A DNA stretch of 64,000 nt. Source: Psychrobacter pygoscelis (GTDB taxonomy: Bacteria; Pseudomonadota; Gammaproteobacteria; Pseudomonadales; Moraxellaceae). Positions within the stretch are counted from its first letter, which is position 1, and each line of letters begins with the position of its first letter. Both the position numbers and the translations under genes were made by a program. The DNA is taken from NCBI RefSeq assembly GCF_004335015.1, contig NZ_RQRU01000001.1, positions 186,001-250,000 of the forward strand, written 5' to 3'. The notes under the pieces were generated by a model. The model saw only the letters and a program-made list of their open reading frames with translations, searched no databases and was not told where the DNA came from. Shown here in pieces: positions 56,278 to 64,000 of the stretch.

Positions 56278-56735
56278 TTAACGACAACTAAATTTATAGC
56301 CATTGAGATTGATACTAGCACCAGCTTTTATGTTCGCACCAATACTTGCGCCACCACTAGCTGAACAATACAAAGTCAACCTCTTACCATTACTATCATT
56401 AAAAGTATTGATGGTGATAATGCAGGAACTGCCTTTAGTACCATACACATTGACGCCATCTTTCTCACAAGTCGTCGTAACTAAGGGATCAATAGGATTT
56501 ACTGGAAGTGCATCGATAGCTATAAGTTTACAGTTAGCCGTACAGGTTTTATCGTCTTTACATAAGCTATAAGTGGGTTTAGAGGAACAAGTATATTACC
56601 ATTAGCTAATGTTTTATTGCCAGTAAAGCCGCTACTATTAGCCTCTGATGAGCTATCACTCTCACCATCGCAAGCAGATAGGAATAACGCAGAACAGACG
56701 ACTAATACACTGAAAAATTTTTTTAATTTAACTGC
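56278..56735 (-). pseudogene. Frameshifted lipoprotein gene without a start codon
   Basis: The minus strand encodes a lipoprotein signal (KLKKFFSVLVVCSALFLSAC) with a lipobox LSAC and a polar linker DGESDSSSEAN. The frame then breaks near 56586-56599. The next frame continues with CSSKPTYSLCKDDKTCTANC, then LPVNPIDPLVTTTCEKDG and LYCSASGGASIGANIKAG to a stop at 56278. The codon before the signal is GTT where ATG or GTG is expected. One indel plus a lost start codon make it dead. The mature part is Cys-rich, so it was once a periplasmic or surface protein. The plus-strand frame over this region is a shadow. Confidence 0.72.
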
Positions 56736-56872
56736 CTTACAAAAAGTATAACTACTCGAGATGTGTTGATTATACTTCTACCATAATTGGCATAAAACTG
56801 GATTATTAATCTAATGTTTAGTGGTTAAACTTAGCGAAAATTAAACATATTATAAGTGTTATGGAGAATAAA

Positions 56873-57331
56873 ATGAAACTAGCCGAAGCCCTACTCATCC
56901 GCAGTGATATGCAAAAGAAACTCGCTCAGCTAAAAGCGCGCATTAAAAATAATGTCAAAGTTCAAGAAGGCGATACGCCAAGCGAAGATCCCAATGAGCT
57001 ATTATTGCAAGCCAGCCAAATTATCACTGAGCTAAACACGTTGATTGAACGGATTCACCGCACTAATGCGATTGCCAAAACGGATAAAGGCCAGTCGATG
57101 CTCACGCTATTGGTCGAGCGTGATACCTTAGAGCTGCGTCATAAGCTGCTGATTGAGACGATTGAAGCCGCGCATGGTGAGGTAGACCGTTATAGCCCGC
57201 GTGAGATAAAGTGGGATGTGATGGTGTCAATCTCTGGCCTGCAAAAGCAAGCGGATGATATCGCGATGAAACTTCGTCAGATTAACCTTGTCATCCAGTC
57301 CAATAACTGGCAGATTGAGTTAGTAGACTAG
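56873..57331 (+). CDS. DIP1984 family protein
   Basis: Helical protein of 152 residues resembling the DIP1984/septicolysin-like family, whose function is not established. The family pattern is KLAEALLIRSDMQKKLAQLK (within 1-20), NELLLQASQIITELNTLIERIHRTN, LTLLVERDTLELRHKLL and the closing IKWDVMVSISGLQKQADDIAMKLRQINLVIQSNNW. Long coiled-coil helices are predicted. An ATG exists at 56861. The start at 56873 is preferred because GGAG lies 7 nt before it. Its place in the RNA-repair region is the only functional hint. Confidence 0.85.
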   Translation: MKLAEALLIRSDMQKKLAQLKARIKNNVKVQEGDTPSEDPNELLLQASQIITELNTLIERIHRTNAIAKTDKGQSMLTLLVERDTLELRHKLLIETIEAAHGEVDRYSPREIKWDVMVSISGLQKQADDIAMKLRQINLVIQSNNWQIELVD

Positions 57332-57357
57332 ACCTTTAACACCGAATTTTAAGAATT

Positions 57358-57577
57358 TTCCCATCGGCTAAGCTAACATGACAGACTCAGCCGAGGGAAT
57401 ACCAGTTTGGAACCGACTGGGCGAGTGTCAGACCCCTCACCAAGCCAAGCAGGGGGTTGAAAATGTACTGCTAGGCTTTGCTACACGTCGCGGGCAGGCG
57501 TATTTTTTACCCTTAATGCTCCGAACCTGTCACTTGTTATCCATGACAAGTTAGACCTTACTACCAGACACTGACAG
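57358..57577 (+). ncRNA. Structured non-coding region, several stem-loops
   Basis: TTCCC-a-TCGGCT pairs with AGCCGA-GGGAA (57358-57369 with 57389-57399). CCAGT pairs with ACTGG (57402-57420). ACTTGT pairs with ACAAGT (57532-57551), and CTGTCA with TGACAG (57527-57532 with 57572-57577). No open frame of note. The density of stems suggests an RNA, but only one copy is available, so there is no covariation support. Confidence 0.35.
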
Positions 57578-57600
57578 TCGGTTTCAATTTATTAAGTTAG

Positions 57601-57682
57601 GAAACCTCAGGAAAACCTATTTAAAGGATTTCCCTTGCAAGGCGAAAATTGATATGCAATTTTTTAACGCCTTTCAGGTTTC
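57601..57682 (+). ncRNA. Compact three-stem RNA-like structure
   Basis: An outer stem GAAACCT (57601-57607) with AGGTTTC (57676-57682) encloses two hairpins: GGAAA-a-CCT with AGG-a-TTTCC (57610-57633) and GGCGAAAATTG with CAATTTT...CGCC (57641-57671). The arrangement is a three-way junction typical of structured RNAs. Single copy; function unknown. Confidence 0.42.
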
Positions 57683-57690
57683 AATTTAAA

Positions 57691-57722
57691 TCCTCCCCTG
57701 CCCTCCTTTATAAAAGGAGGGA
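57691..57722. repeat. Dispersed hairpin repeat
   Basis: TCCTCCCCTG followed by CCCTCCTTT / AAAGGAGGG. Related to 15711-15745 and loosely to 60057-60089. Confidence 0.5.
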
Positions 57723-58025
57723 GTGTTGTAGCTAAGTTATGTCTGTAACCGTTATGCCGTACGGATACGTAGTCTTAGCTATCACTCATTGAACACTGGG
57801 CTAATCTTATAATGTTCCGTAGGCTGCAGCTTTTGCCCAGCAAAGTGCAAAGTATGATTCTTGAATCACCGGGCACCTTCTTAAACTGGGCGTGAGGCCC
57901 AGCCTTTTAAGGCGTTCAGCGCTAAATTTCCCATCAGGATATAGATACGTTAGACTACAGCGAGATTGCAACGTGTTTGATAGTCAATCAAGGCACTAAT
58001 TTAAGACTATTTTTGATAAGGAAGA
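57723..58025 (+). other. Non-coding spacer before the 84-aa gene
   Basis: About 300 nt. It contains the repeat GGCTGCAGCTTTTGCCCAGC (57822-57841) and a perfect hairpin CTGGGC-gtgag-GCCCAG near 57887-57903. No gene recognised. GATAAGGAAGA before 58026 is the ribosome-binding region of the next gene. Confidence 0.4.
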
Positions 58026-58280
58026 ATGACGATGAACATGAATGACATGATGAATAGCGCGAAAAGCTTAGTCGATGATGCCAAAGATAAAGTTAGTGAT
58101 TCTGGTGAAACTTCAGGTAACGGCTTATCAAGCCTTATGGACAAAGCCAAAGACTTGAATATGGACGAATTAGCCAAGTATAAAGATATGTCTAAAGAAG
58201 AGCTTATTCAAGAACTAAAGAACTCTGAACATACTGAAACGGTAATTAACTTTATCAAAGGCCTTATTGATAAAAAGTAG
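58026..58280 (+). CDS. Small acidic hypothetical protein
   Basis: 84 residues, mostly helical and charged, with a methionine- and asparagine-rich start (MTMNMNDMMNSAKS), amphipathic repeats such as LVDDAKDKV and LMDKAKDL, and a final TETVINFIKGLIDKK. It resembles small stress-induced hydrophilic proteins in composition, but I cannot assign a family. AAGGAAG precedes the start, and a good terminator follows 40 nt after the stop. It is therefore an independent unit inside the RNA-repair region. Confidence 0.7.
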   Translation: MTMNMNDMMNSAKSLVDDAKDKVSDSGETSGNGLSSLMDKAKDLNMDELAKYKDMSKEELIQELKNSEHTETVINFIKGLIDKK

Positions 58281-58319
58281 CTAATCGCTTCAGTCGCTTT
58301 AAGTACGATTCAGAGGGCT

Positions 58320-58360
58320 TAAGAGCTATCGTTAATACGGTAGCTCTTAGGCTCTTTTTT
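58320..58360 (+). terminator. Terminator of the 84-aa gene
   Basis: TAAGAGCTA-t-CG / CG-g-TAGCTCTTA hairpin (58320-58349) and a T run at 58355-58360. Confidence 0.8.
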
Positions 58361-58397
58361 GATGGTGTTACGATTAAATAATCCTCTCCTACCCTGA

Positions 58398-58486
58398 GCG
58401 CCGTTAAAAATTTGCATGCTACTGTGAGCATGGCCCTTGTCTTGCGCCGGGCGAAACCGTGTTTCGCTTATCCCTTCTCAAGGCGC
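58398..58486 (+). ncRNA. Structured RNA element, short copy 3 of 3
   Basis: GCGCC (58398-58402) pairs with GGCGC (58482-58486). Inside are CATGCT-ACTGTG-AGCATG and the 3' hairpin GCGAAAC-CGT-GTTTCGC (58451-58467). GTTAAA and CCTTGTCTTGCG-CCGG match copy 2 (CTTTGTCTTGCGAACCGG). The 5' third of copies 1 and 2 is missing. Its hairpin has different bases from theirs but the same pairing. Confidence 0.55.
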
Positions 58487-58596
58487 GTAAGAGAAAATCC
58501 CTTAAAGGGGATTATCTGAAGGTTTAAGCATGAGTTCAAGGTCGATAAGAATGATAACTAAGCCATAGCAAGGCTTTTTAGCCCTGACAGTAGCGG

Positions 58597-58702
58597 TTAT
58601 CCTGCTCGGTTGGGCGAGTTGCAGGGACTAGAGCCTGAGGTAGTCTCGAGGCAACAGGAATGCCTCAGCTCGTGTCCCTGCCTCGCCCAGCTGGGCAGAT
58701 AA
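58597..58702 (+). ncRNA. Very long stable hairpin (about 38 bp) upstream of the ATPase gene
   Basis: TTAT/ATAA, then 17 bp (58602-58618 with 58682-58698, three G-U), a TT bulge, 8 bp (GCAGGGAC with GTCCCTGC), a 2x2 internal loop, GAG/CTC, and CTGAGG/CCTCAG around a 22-nt loop (58641-58662). An 8-bp direct repeat TAGCGGTT flanks it (58591-58598 and 58703-58710). It is non-coding on both strands. It could be a Y-RNA-like or other stable RNA, or a DNA inverted repeat. Confidence 0.5.
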
Positions 58703-58895
58703 TAGCGGTTGGCAGGATTAGCTCCTCCTTATGAATGCATAAGTAAATTAGTGAATAAAAACATCGAATAAGCTAAATGCTGGTCATAAGCATAAGATAA
58801 GAGTTAAAACTGACAGTGATGGTAAGATTTATGTCAGACAGTGTCATAATTTCGGGGTATGATAGATAATTTTTGGGTATTGATGGACTTTAGTT

Positions 58896-60044
58896 ATGAA
58901 GATAATGCAATCACGGTTTTTTAAGGCGCGCAAGCTGCTAAGTATTACTAGCGAGACGCCTTGTTTGGTGACGGCGCTGGAGGATGAGCGCCAGTATTTG
59001 AGTAAGTATAATCCGTTTGAGTCGCTACTCGATGATATCTTGCCCGGGGTGTATGTGGGTAATGCTAGCTTGGTGATTGAGGAGGGTTTGCTGGCTGACT
59101 TTGAGCGTTGCACTGACTTTTATACGGTGGATTATGACGCGAAGACCAACCAGTGCTATGACGGTGAGCTTTGCTATTTTCACCCCGAGCTTGAGGTGTT
59201 TATCCTCGCGAATATGGACTTATCAAACGAGTACGATGAGCGTATCAAGAAGGATGGCTTGCTGAAGATTAGTAATGTGTATTACGAGTCGATTAATCCG
59301 CAAGCGCCGGCGAATATGCATGCGCTGTTTGAGCGTTATTTGCATAAGTATGAGTCGGATGAGGCGAAGGTGTCGATATTGCTCAAAGAGACGCACGGGC
59401 TAGTGTTTAAGACCCATCGAATCAAGCCGTATCCGGTCGATTTAGAACTGATGTACAACGAGGATTTTACGCCGATTCATGAGCATATTAAGTCTAAGCT
59501 GGCTGATGACAATAAAGGCGTGGTGCTGCTGCATGGTATCGCAGGTTCGGGCAAGACCAATTATATCAAGTGGTTGACCAGTCAGGTGCCAAGCAAGCAG
59601 TTTATCTTTGTACCGACTAATATGATTAGCTATCTGACCGACCCTGAGTTTATGTCGATGTTGATTGACCATAAAAATTCGATATTGGTGCTAGAAGACT
59701 GCGAGAACTATATCGCTGAGCGCACGGCGGATGATGTCAATACAGATGTGGTGTCATCGATTTTGAACATTGCGGATGGCATGCTGTCGGATATCTTGGA
59801 GTGCCAGTTTATCTGTACGTTTAACTCGGATATCTCAAAGGTCGATGAGGCGCTACTGCGAAAGGGCCGCTTGATTGCGGAGTATAAGTTTGGCTTGCTG
59901 GAGACCGATAGAGCGAACGCTTATCTTGAGTCCATTGATAGCGAGCTGCGCGTGGATCTGCCGATGTCGCTGGCGGAGCTGACTAATATCGACGAGATAA
60001 GCTATAAAGAAGTCGTTAAAGAGATGAAGATTGGGTTTATTTAG
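58896..60044 (+). CDS. AAA ATPase (BCS1/CDC48-like core) in the RNA-repair region
   Basis: 382 residues. The first 200 form a domain I do not recognise (DDILPGVYVGNASLV, CYDGELCYFHPELE). The C-terminal AAA module has Walker A GIAGSGKT (214-221), Walker B SILVLEDCEN (about 262-271), RTADDVNTDVVSSILNIADG, a sensor CTFNSD and the arginine-finger block ALLRKGRLIAEY. The pattern is closest to BCS1-like AAA proteins. It has no membrane segment. It lies 82 nt before rtcA. It may remodel the RNA-repair complexes; this is inference. Confidence 0.85.
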   Translation: MKIMQSRFFKARKLLSITSETPCLVTALEDERQYLSKYNPFESLLDDILPGVYVGNASLVIEEGLLADFERCTDFYTVDYDAKTNQCYDGELCYFHPELEVFILANMDLSNEYDERIKKDGLLKISNVYYESINPQAPANMHALFERYLHKYESDEAKVSILLKETHGLVFKTHRIKPYPVDLELMYNEDFTPIHEHIKSKLADDNKGVVLLHGIAGSGKTNYIKWLTSQVPSKQFIFVPTNMISYLTDPEFMSMLIDHKNSILVLEDCENYIAERTADDVNTDVVSSILNIADGMLSDILECQFICTFNSDISKVDEALLRKGRLIAEYKFGLLETDRANAYLESIDSELRVDLPMSLAELTNIDEISYKEVVKEMKIGFI

Positions 60045-60056
60045 CCCAAGCCTTAC

Positions 60057-60089
60057 CTCCTCCTAATCGCCCCCTTTGACAGGGAGGAG
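60057..60089. repeat. Inverted repeat CTCCTCC / GGAGGAG between the ATPase gene and rtcA
   Basis: Stem CTCCTCC (60057-60063) with GGAGGAG (60083-60089). Loosely related to the CCCTCC/GGAGGG repeats at 15711 and 57691. It could also weakly attenuate transcription into rtcA. Confidence 0.4.
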
Positions 60090-60125
60090 CTAAACCAAAA
60101 ACAATAATAAGAAAAGGCAGTAAGC

Positions 60126-61292
60126 ATGTCAGCATTAATAAAAGATAAAATCCTAAAAATTGACGGCAGTACCGGTGAGGGTGGCGGTCAGATTATCCGA
60201 ACGGCGTTGGCCTTGTCGATGCTGACAGGGACGCCGATTGAGATTACTAATATTCGCGCGGGCCGTGCCAAGCCCGGCCTTATGCGTCAGCATTTGATGT
60301 GTGTTCGCGCCTCACAAGAGATTGCGAATGCTGAAGTGTCAGGAGCGCATTTGGGCAGTCTGGCATTTAAATTCGCCCCAAAAGAGATTGTCTCAGGGGA
60401 CTATACTTTTGATATCGGTTCGGCTGGTAGTACCAGTTTAGTGCTGCAAACCATTTTGCCTGCCCTACTCTTTGCGAATACTGAAGGGGCTGTCAATACT
60501 AAAGAGTCTGCCAATATCGCTAGTCATGGCGTATCGACAGTGACGATTAAAGGCGGCACGCATAATCCTTTTTCGCCGACGACAGATTTTTTGCAGCAGG
60601 CGTTCATTCCTGCTGTTGCTAAGCTTGGTATGCAGGTTGCGATTGAGCTAAAGCAAGCGGGATTTGCGCCCATTGGTGGCGGCGAGATTGCCGTTACCGT
60701 GCAGCCATTTTTGCGCCGTGCGGACGCGCCACCCTTTAAGTTGACCGAGCGTGGCGCATTGCAAGGCGTCACCTTAGTGGCGAGTAACCTTAACCTCGAC
60801 CATGATATCTGTCAGCGCGAACTTGCCAGCGCTACAGCGAGCTTGGTAGAAGCTGGCGTTGATACGTCGTTAATCACTAGCAAAAGCTCAAAGCTGCACG
60901 GTATTGGCGAGGGCAATACTTGCTACGCCGTCATAGAGCATAAGCTAGCAGGCGATGTAGACTCGGACGTTGATTCAGAAACTCGCTCAAGCCACTTACA
61001 TGTTGAGGTCTTCACTTTACTGGGGGAAAAACACACTTCGGCTGAAAAGATGGGCAACCGTTTAGCAGGCCTGGTAAAGCGTTACTTACTGCAAAGCGAT
61101 GCGCTGGTCGATGAATATCTAACCGACCAGCTATTATTGCCACTGGCGCTATCTGGTGGTGGCGAATTTAGCACACGCATGATAAGTCAGCATACCGAGA
61201 CACAAGCTTGGCTGATTGAGCAGTTCTTGCCTGTTGAGATTAGCTTTGAGCGTATTGGCGAAAATAAAACGTTGGTTAAAGTCGTCTGCTAA
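60126..61292 (+). CDS. rtcA: RNA 3'-terminal phosphate cyclase
   Basis: Uses ATP to turn RNA 3'-phosphates into 2',3'-cyclic phosphates, the ends used by RtcB; it can also adenylate 5'-phosphates. The 388 residues have the family signatures DGSTGEGGGQIIRTALALS (17-35), RAGRAKPGLMRQHL, GSAGSTSLVLQTILPALL and GFAPIGGGEIAV (the RTC motif). His356 in SQHTETQ is the best candidate for the adenylated histidine (His309 in E. coli). It is longer than the E. coli enzyme because of a loop around residues 270-300. It is the last RNA-repair gene here, 82 nt after the ATPase gene. Confidence 0.95.
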   Translation: MSALIKDKILKIDGSTGEGGGQIIRTALALSMLTGTPIEITNIRAGRAKPGLMRQHLMCVRASQEIANAEVSGAHLGSLAFKFAPKEIVSGDYTFDIGSAGSTSLVLQTILPALLFANTEGAVNTKESANIASHGVSTVTIKGGTHNPFSPTTDFLQQAFIPAVAKLGMQVAIELKQAGFAPIGGGEIAVTVQPFLRRADAPPFKLTERGALQGVTLVASNLNLDHDICQRELASATASLVEAGVDTSLITSKSSKLHGIGEGNTCYAVIEHKLAGDVDSDVDSETRSSHLHVEVFTLLGEKHTSAEKMGNRLAGLVKRYLLQSDALVDEYLTDQLLLPLALSGGGEFSTRMISQHTETQAWLIEQFLPVEISFERIGENKTLVKVVC

Positions 61293-61357
61293 GGGTGCTT
61301 TATCAAGGCGTTATTTGCTAAAATGGCGTCTTTATTACTAACTTGATTACTTTTTCT

Positions 61358-62134
61358 ATGACCGATTTATCTGGCACTATCACTAGCAGCGCTTTTTCTT
61401 CTGCAAATACTAACAACCAAGATAGCAAAGACCAAAATGCCGTCGTCCTGTTATCCGGTGGCCTCGACTCGGTCACTTGCCTGTACTGGGCCAAAGCCCA
61501 CTATGCTAGCGTGACCGCAGTCAGCTTTGACTATGGTCAACGCCACAATAGTGAACTGGTCGCGGCGAAGAGTATCGCTGAGCAAGCCGGTGTCTCTCAC
61601 CGCATTATTAATATCGACATTGCGCAGCTGGGCGGCTCATCCTTAACCGATCACACCATGAGCGTGCCTGATGGCGACGCGGACAAGTTCCCCAGTCATA
61701 CTGATAGTATCGATAATGATGCTATTCCAAACACCTATGTGCCTGCCCGCAATACCATATTCTTATCCTACGCGCTCGCGGTCGCCGAAGTCACCGAGTC
61801 CAATCATATTGTCATTGGTGTCAGCTCAGTTGATTACTCAGGCTATCCTGACTGCCGACCAGAATATATCGATGCCTTTGAGACCATGGCCAACCTTGCG
61901 ACTAAGGCTGGGGTAACCGGTCATAAGCTACACATCCAGACCCCGCTGCAGCAGCTGTCCAAAGCGCAAACCATTGAGCTTGGTATGTCATTAGGTGTCG
62001 ATTACTCACAGACCATCTCCTGCTACAAAGCCAACTTTGAGGGCGAGGCTTGCGGTAGTTGTGACAGCTGTACCCTGAGAAAGCAAGGCTTTAAAGAAGC
62101 AGGCGTCCCTGATCCAACACAATATGCAAGCTAA
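61358..62134 (+). CDS. queC: 7-cyano-7-deazaguanine (preQ0) synthase
   Basis: ATP-dependent enzyme that converts 7-carboxy-7-deazaguanine to preQ0 in queuosine synthesis for tRNA wobble bases. 258 residues. The PP-loop motif [12 protein letters not shown] is at 30-41, and the zinc-binding cysteines are in [14 protein letters not shown] near the end. A TTG-started frame extends 5 codons upstream (61343). The ATG at 61358 is preferred, although no clear ribosome binding site is present. A low-complexity Ser/Asn-rich N-terminal tail (about 25 residues) precedes the core. No preQ1 riboswitch was recognised upstream. Confidence 0.95.
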   Translation: MTDLSGTITSSAFSSANTNNQDSKDQNAVVLLSGGLDSVTCLYWAKAHYASVTAVSFDYGQRHNSELVAAKSIAEQAGVSHRIINIDIAQLGGSSLTDHTMSVPDGDADKFPSHTDSIDNDAIPNTYVPARNTIFLSYALAVAEVTESNHIVIGVSSVDYSGYPDCRPEYIDAFETMANLATKAGVTGHKLHIQTPLQQLSKAQTIELGMSLGVDYSQTISCYKANFEGEACGSCDSCTLRKQGFKEAGVPDPTQYAS

Positions 62135-62465
62135 TTACTTCTAAGCTAATATTGGCGATATTAAGCCAATTAAAATACTTTACTGCTATCGTATCAGCAA
62201 TTTACCCTGACCTTATTATACTAATAAGCGAGTAAACAGTTGAGCGTTAACTTTGTACTATACATGATATAGTACTGCTGCTAAATACAGCCCTGCTGCT
62301 AAGTTTGACTTTAGCTTCGTCATTATTACCGCATTATATTTACTCGTTGTAACGCCTGCCAAAGCTCGTGCCTAGAGCGCAAGCCAGTAGGCGCAAAATT
62401 TATTAATAGCCATTATCTAATGATCGCGAATAGACGATCAGATAGACCAGAAGATAAGAGCCACT
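62135..62465. other. Intergenic region with a perfect 8-bp palindrome
   Basis: About 330 nt. GTACTATA-CATGA-TATAGTAC (62255-62275) is a perfect inverted repeat, possibly an operator for the following gene. No gene recognised. Confidence 0.45.
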
Positions 62466-64000
62466 ATGCCGCAATCTCGTACCGACCTCCATCCAGAATC
62501 TAGACAACAGCTGCCTTATATCATTAGCGTCCTACTACGCTATAGCGTTATGGGGGTGGCGACTATGTTGTTTGTCATTGGTCTTTTTATCCTAAATTGG
62601 TGGCTTATCGTCATCGCAGGCCTACTGGTGCTCCTAGGTATCTATGACATCATTCAAAACAAGCATTCAGTACTCTCCAACTACCCTATCGCCGGTCACA
62701 TTCGCTATTTGCTCGAGGACTTTCGCCCTGAGATTCGTCAGTATTTGCTAGAAGATGAGAAGGAACAAGTGCCTTTTTCACGCCAGCAGCGGGCGCTGGT
62801 CTATCAGCGGGCAAAGAATGTCAGCGACACCAATGCCTTTGGTACGCTAGATAATTTATACGCGGAAGGTAAAGAGTGGTTCTTGCAGTCGGCGGTCAGT
62901 CATCCACTTAAAGATACTGACTTTCGCATTACCGTAGGCGGCGAGCAATGCAGCCAACCTTATAGCCTATCGGTCTTTAATATCTCCGCGATGAGCTTTG
63001 GTAGCTTGTCTGGTCATGCCATTATGGCCCTCAACCACGGGGCCAAAATCGGCGGCTTTACTCATGATACTGGTGAGGGTGCCATCAGTCCTTACCATCG
63101 TAAATTCGGTGGTGACCTTATCTGGGAGCTAGGTACAGGCTATTTTGGCTGCCGCAATGCGCAAGGCAACTTTGATGCCGAGCTATTCACTGAGCATGCC
63201 CGTGAGCCGCAAGTGAAGATGATAGAGATCAAGCTGTCCCAAGGCGCTAAGCCTGGCAAAGGTGGCGTCTTGCCTGCTGAGAAGATCACCCAAGAGATTG
63301 CCGATACTCGCCGAATTCCGATGGGAGAGGATTGTATCTCGCCGTCGAGTCATACAGCGTTTAGTACCCCAAGAGAGCTAGTAGCCTTTTGGCAGCAGCT
63401 GCGCGAGCTGTCTGGCGGTAAGCCTGTTGGCTTTAAGCTATGTATTGGTCAGCCTTGGCAGTTTATGGCGATTGTCAAAGCCATGATAGAGCTGGATAAT
63501 TATCCAGATTTTATTGTGGTTGATGGCGCCGAAGGTGGTACTGGTGCGGCGCCCGTTGAGTTTATGGATAGTGTCGGTATGCCATTGACCGATGGCTTTT
63601 TATTCGTACATAACACCTTGGTCGGTGCTGGTATCCGTGACAAGATTAAGGTCGGTGTCAGTGGCAAAATCATTAGCGGCTTTGATATTGCCCGAATGTT
63701 GGCACTTGGTGCTGATTGGTGCAATTCGGCTCGCGGCTTTATGTTCGCTGTTGGCTGTATCCAGTCACGCTCTTGTCATACCAACACCTGCCCTACTGGC
63801 GTTGCGACCCAAGACCCTTATCGTCAGCAAGCCCTCGATGTACCAAGCAAATCTGAGCGCGTGGCAAGCTTTCATAAAAACACCCTTAAATCATTGGGCA
63901 GTATCGTTGGCGCGGTAGGCCTAACGCATCCGAGCGAGCTTAAGCCCTACCATATCGCGCGGCGCATGGATGATGGTCAGATCAAGCTGCTGTCCAAGTA
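62466..64000 (+). CDS. FMN-binding glutamate-synthase-family protein (cut by window end)
   Basis: Open from ATG 62466 to the window edge, at least 511 residues. Two hydrophobic segments near residues 20-60 precede a GltB-type FMN domain: FNISAMSFGSLSGHAI, GGFTHDTGEGAISPYH, KPGKGGVLPAEKIT, VVDGAEGGTGAAP and the cysteine cluster SCHTNTCPTGVATQDP. This is the stand-alone family related to the central/FMN domain of glutamate synthase, with a membrane-anchoring start. True glutamate synthase activity is not assured, because the amidotransferase domain is absent from the part seen. The stop codon lies beyond this window. Confidence 0.9.
   Translation, partial: MPQSRTDLHPESRQQLPYIISVLLRYSVMGVATMLFVIGLFILNWWLIVIAGLLVLLGIYDIIQNKHSVLSNYPIAGHIRYLLEDFRPEIRQYLLEDEKEQVPFSRQQRALVYQRAKNVSDTNAFGTLDNLYAEGKEWFLQSAVSHPLKDTDFRITVGGEQCSQPYSLSVFNISAMSFGSLSGHAIMALNHGAKIGGFTHDTGEGAISPYHRKFGGDLIWELGTGYFGCRNAQGNFDAELFTEHAREPQVKMIEIKLSQGAKPGKGGVLPAEKITQEIADTRRIPMGEDCISPSSHTAFSTPRELVAFWQQLRELSGGKPVGFKLCIGQPWQFMAIVKAMIELDNYPDFIVVDGAEGGTGAAPVEFMDSVGMPLTDGFLFVHNTLVGAGIRDKIKVGVSGKIISGFDIARMLALGADWCNSARGFMFAVGCIQSRSCHTNTCPTGVATQDPYRQQALDVPSKSERVASFHKNTLKSLGSIVGAVGLTHPSELKPYHIARRMDDGQIKLLSK

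Noticed and set aside
56303..56572. Plus-strand open frame of 89 codons with a hydrophobic look
   Set aside because: It lies opposite the decayed lipoprotein gene, has no ribosome binding site and its composition is what the antisense of that gene would give.
1..64000. CRISPR array, prophage, transposase, rRNA or tRNA genes
   Set aside because: I looked for regularly spaced repeats, transposase and phage genes and tRNA-like folds and saw none I could support.

Overview
The window looks like chromosomal DNA of a Psychrobacter-like gammaproteobacterium (Moraxellaceae). This is judged from protein style, moderate G+C with AT-rich spacers, and the mix of BCCT and APC transporters, DavTD/GabTD-type catabolism and an RtcR-controlled RNA-repair region; it was not checked by any search. 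No rRNA, tRNA, insertion sequence, prophage or CRISPR array was recognised.

Layout. 0-12 kb: BCCT transporter, metallophosphatase, ClpB, L,D-transpeptidase, an SDR/acyl-CoA synthetase pair, topoisomerase IB and PpnP. 12-15 kb: a first RtcB RNA ligase followed by a structured non-coding element and two small unknown proteins. 16-17.5 kb: a two-part YeeE/YedE sulfur transporter with a persulfide-type ArsR regulator. 18.7-22.5 kb: permease, acetamidase/formamidase, MaoC hydratase and a broken DJ-1/PfpI gene. 22.6-26 kb: a translationally coupled pair of DUF262 proteins (one with a DUF1524 HNH end), probably acquired and probably defensive. 26.4-29.6 kb: prfB with its programmed +1 frameshift, a HAD phosphatase, a decayed membrane-protein gene and a gamma carbonic anhydrase. 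30-36.6 kb: carA, an unknown secreted protein, carB, greA. 37-41.6 kb: the radical SAM / TIGR03915 DNA-repair pair and a glycosyltransferase. 41.9-50.2 kb: a catabolic cluster (permease, GabT/DavT, GabD/DavD, CaiB-type CoA transferase, glutaryl-CoA dehydrogenase) facing an IclR regulator. Together these fit 5-aminovalerate or lysine to glutarate to glutaryl-CoA to crotonyl-CoA.

50.2-61.3 kb is the most unusual part. It holds RtcR (CARF plus sigma-54 activator) with an unknown upstream partner, a divergent sigma-54 promoter with an IHF site, a second RtcB, two unknown proteins that look like paralogues, a DIP1984-like protein, an AAA ATPase of BCS1 type and RtcA. Between these genes lie several strongly structured stretches without genes. 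One structured element occurs immediately downstream of BOTH rtcB genes on the coding strand, and a shorter third copy lies before the ATPase gene. Its 3' hairpin (7 bp, 3-nt loop) is kept in all three copies through compensatory base changes, so it looks like a real RNA. A separate hairpin of about 38 bp stands 190 nt before the ATPase gene. These RNAs are natural candidates for substrates, sensors or regulators of the RNA-repair enzymes.

The window ends with queC and a glutamate-synthase-family gene cut by the window edge. At least four decayed genes (22.3, 28.5, 52.9 and 56.3 kb) show ongoing gene loss.
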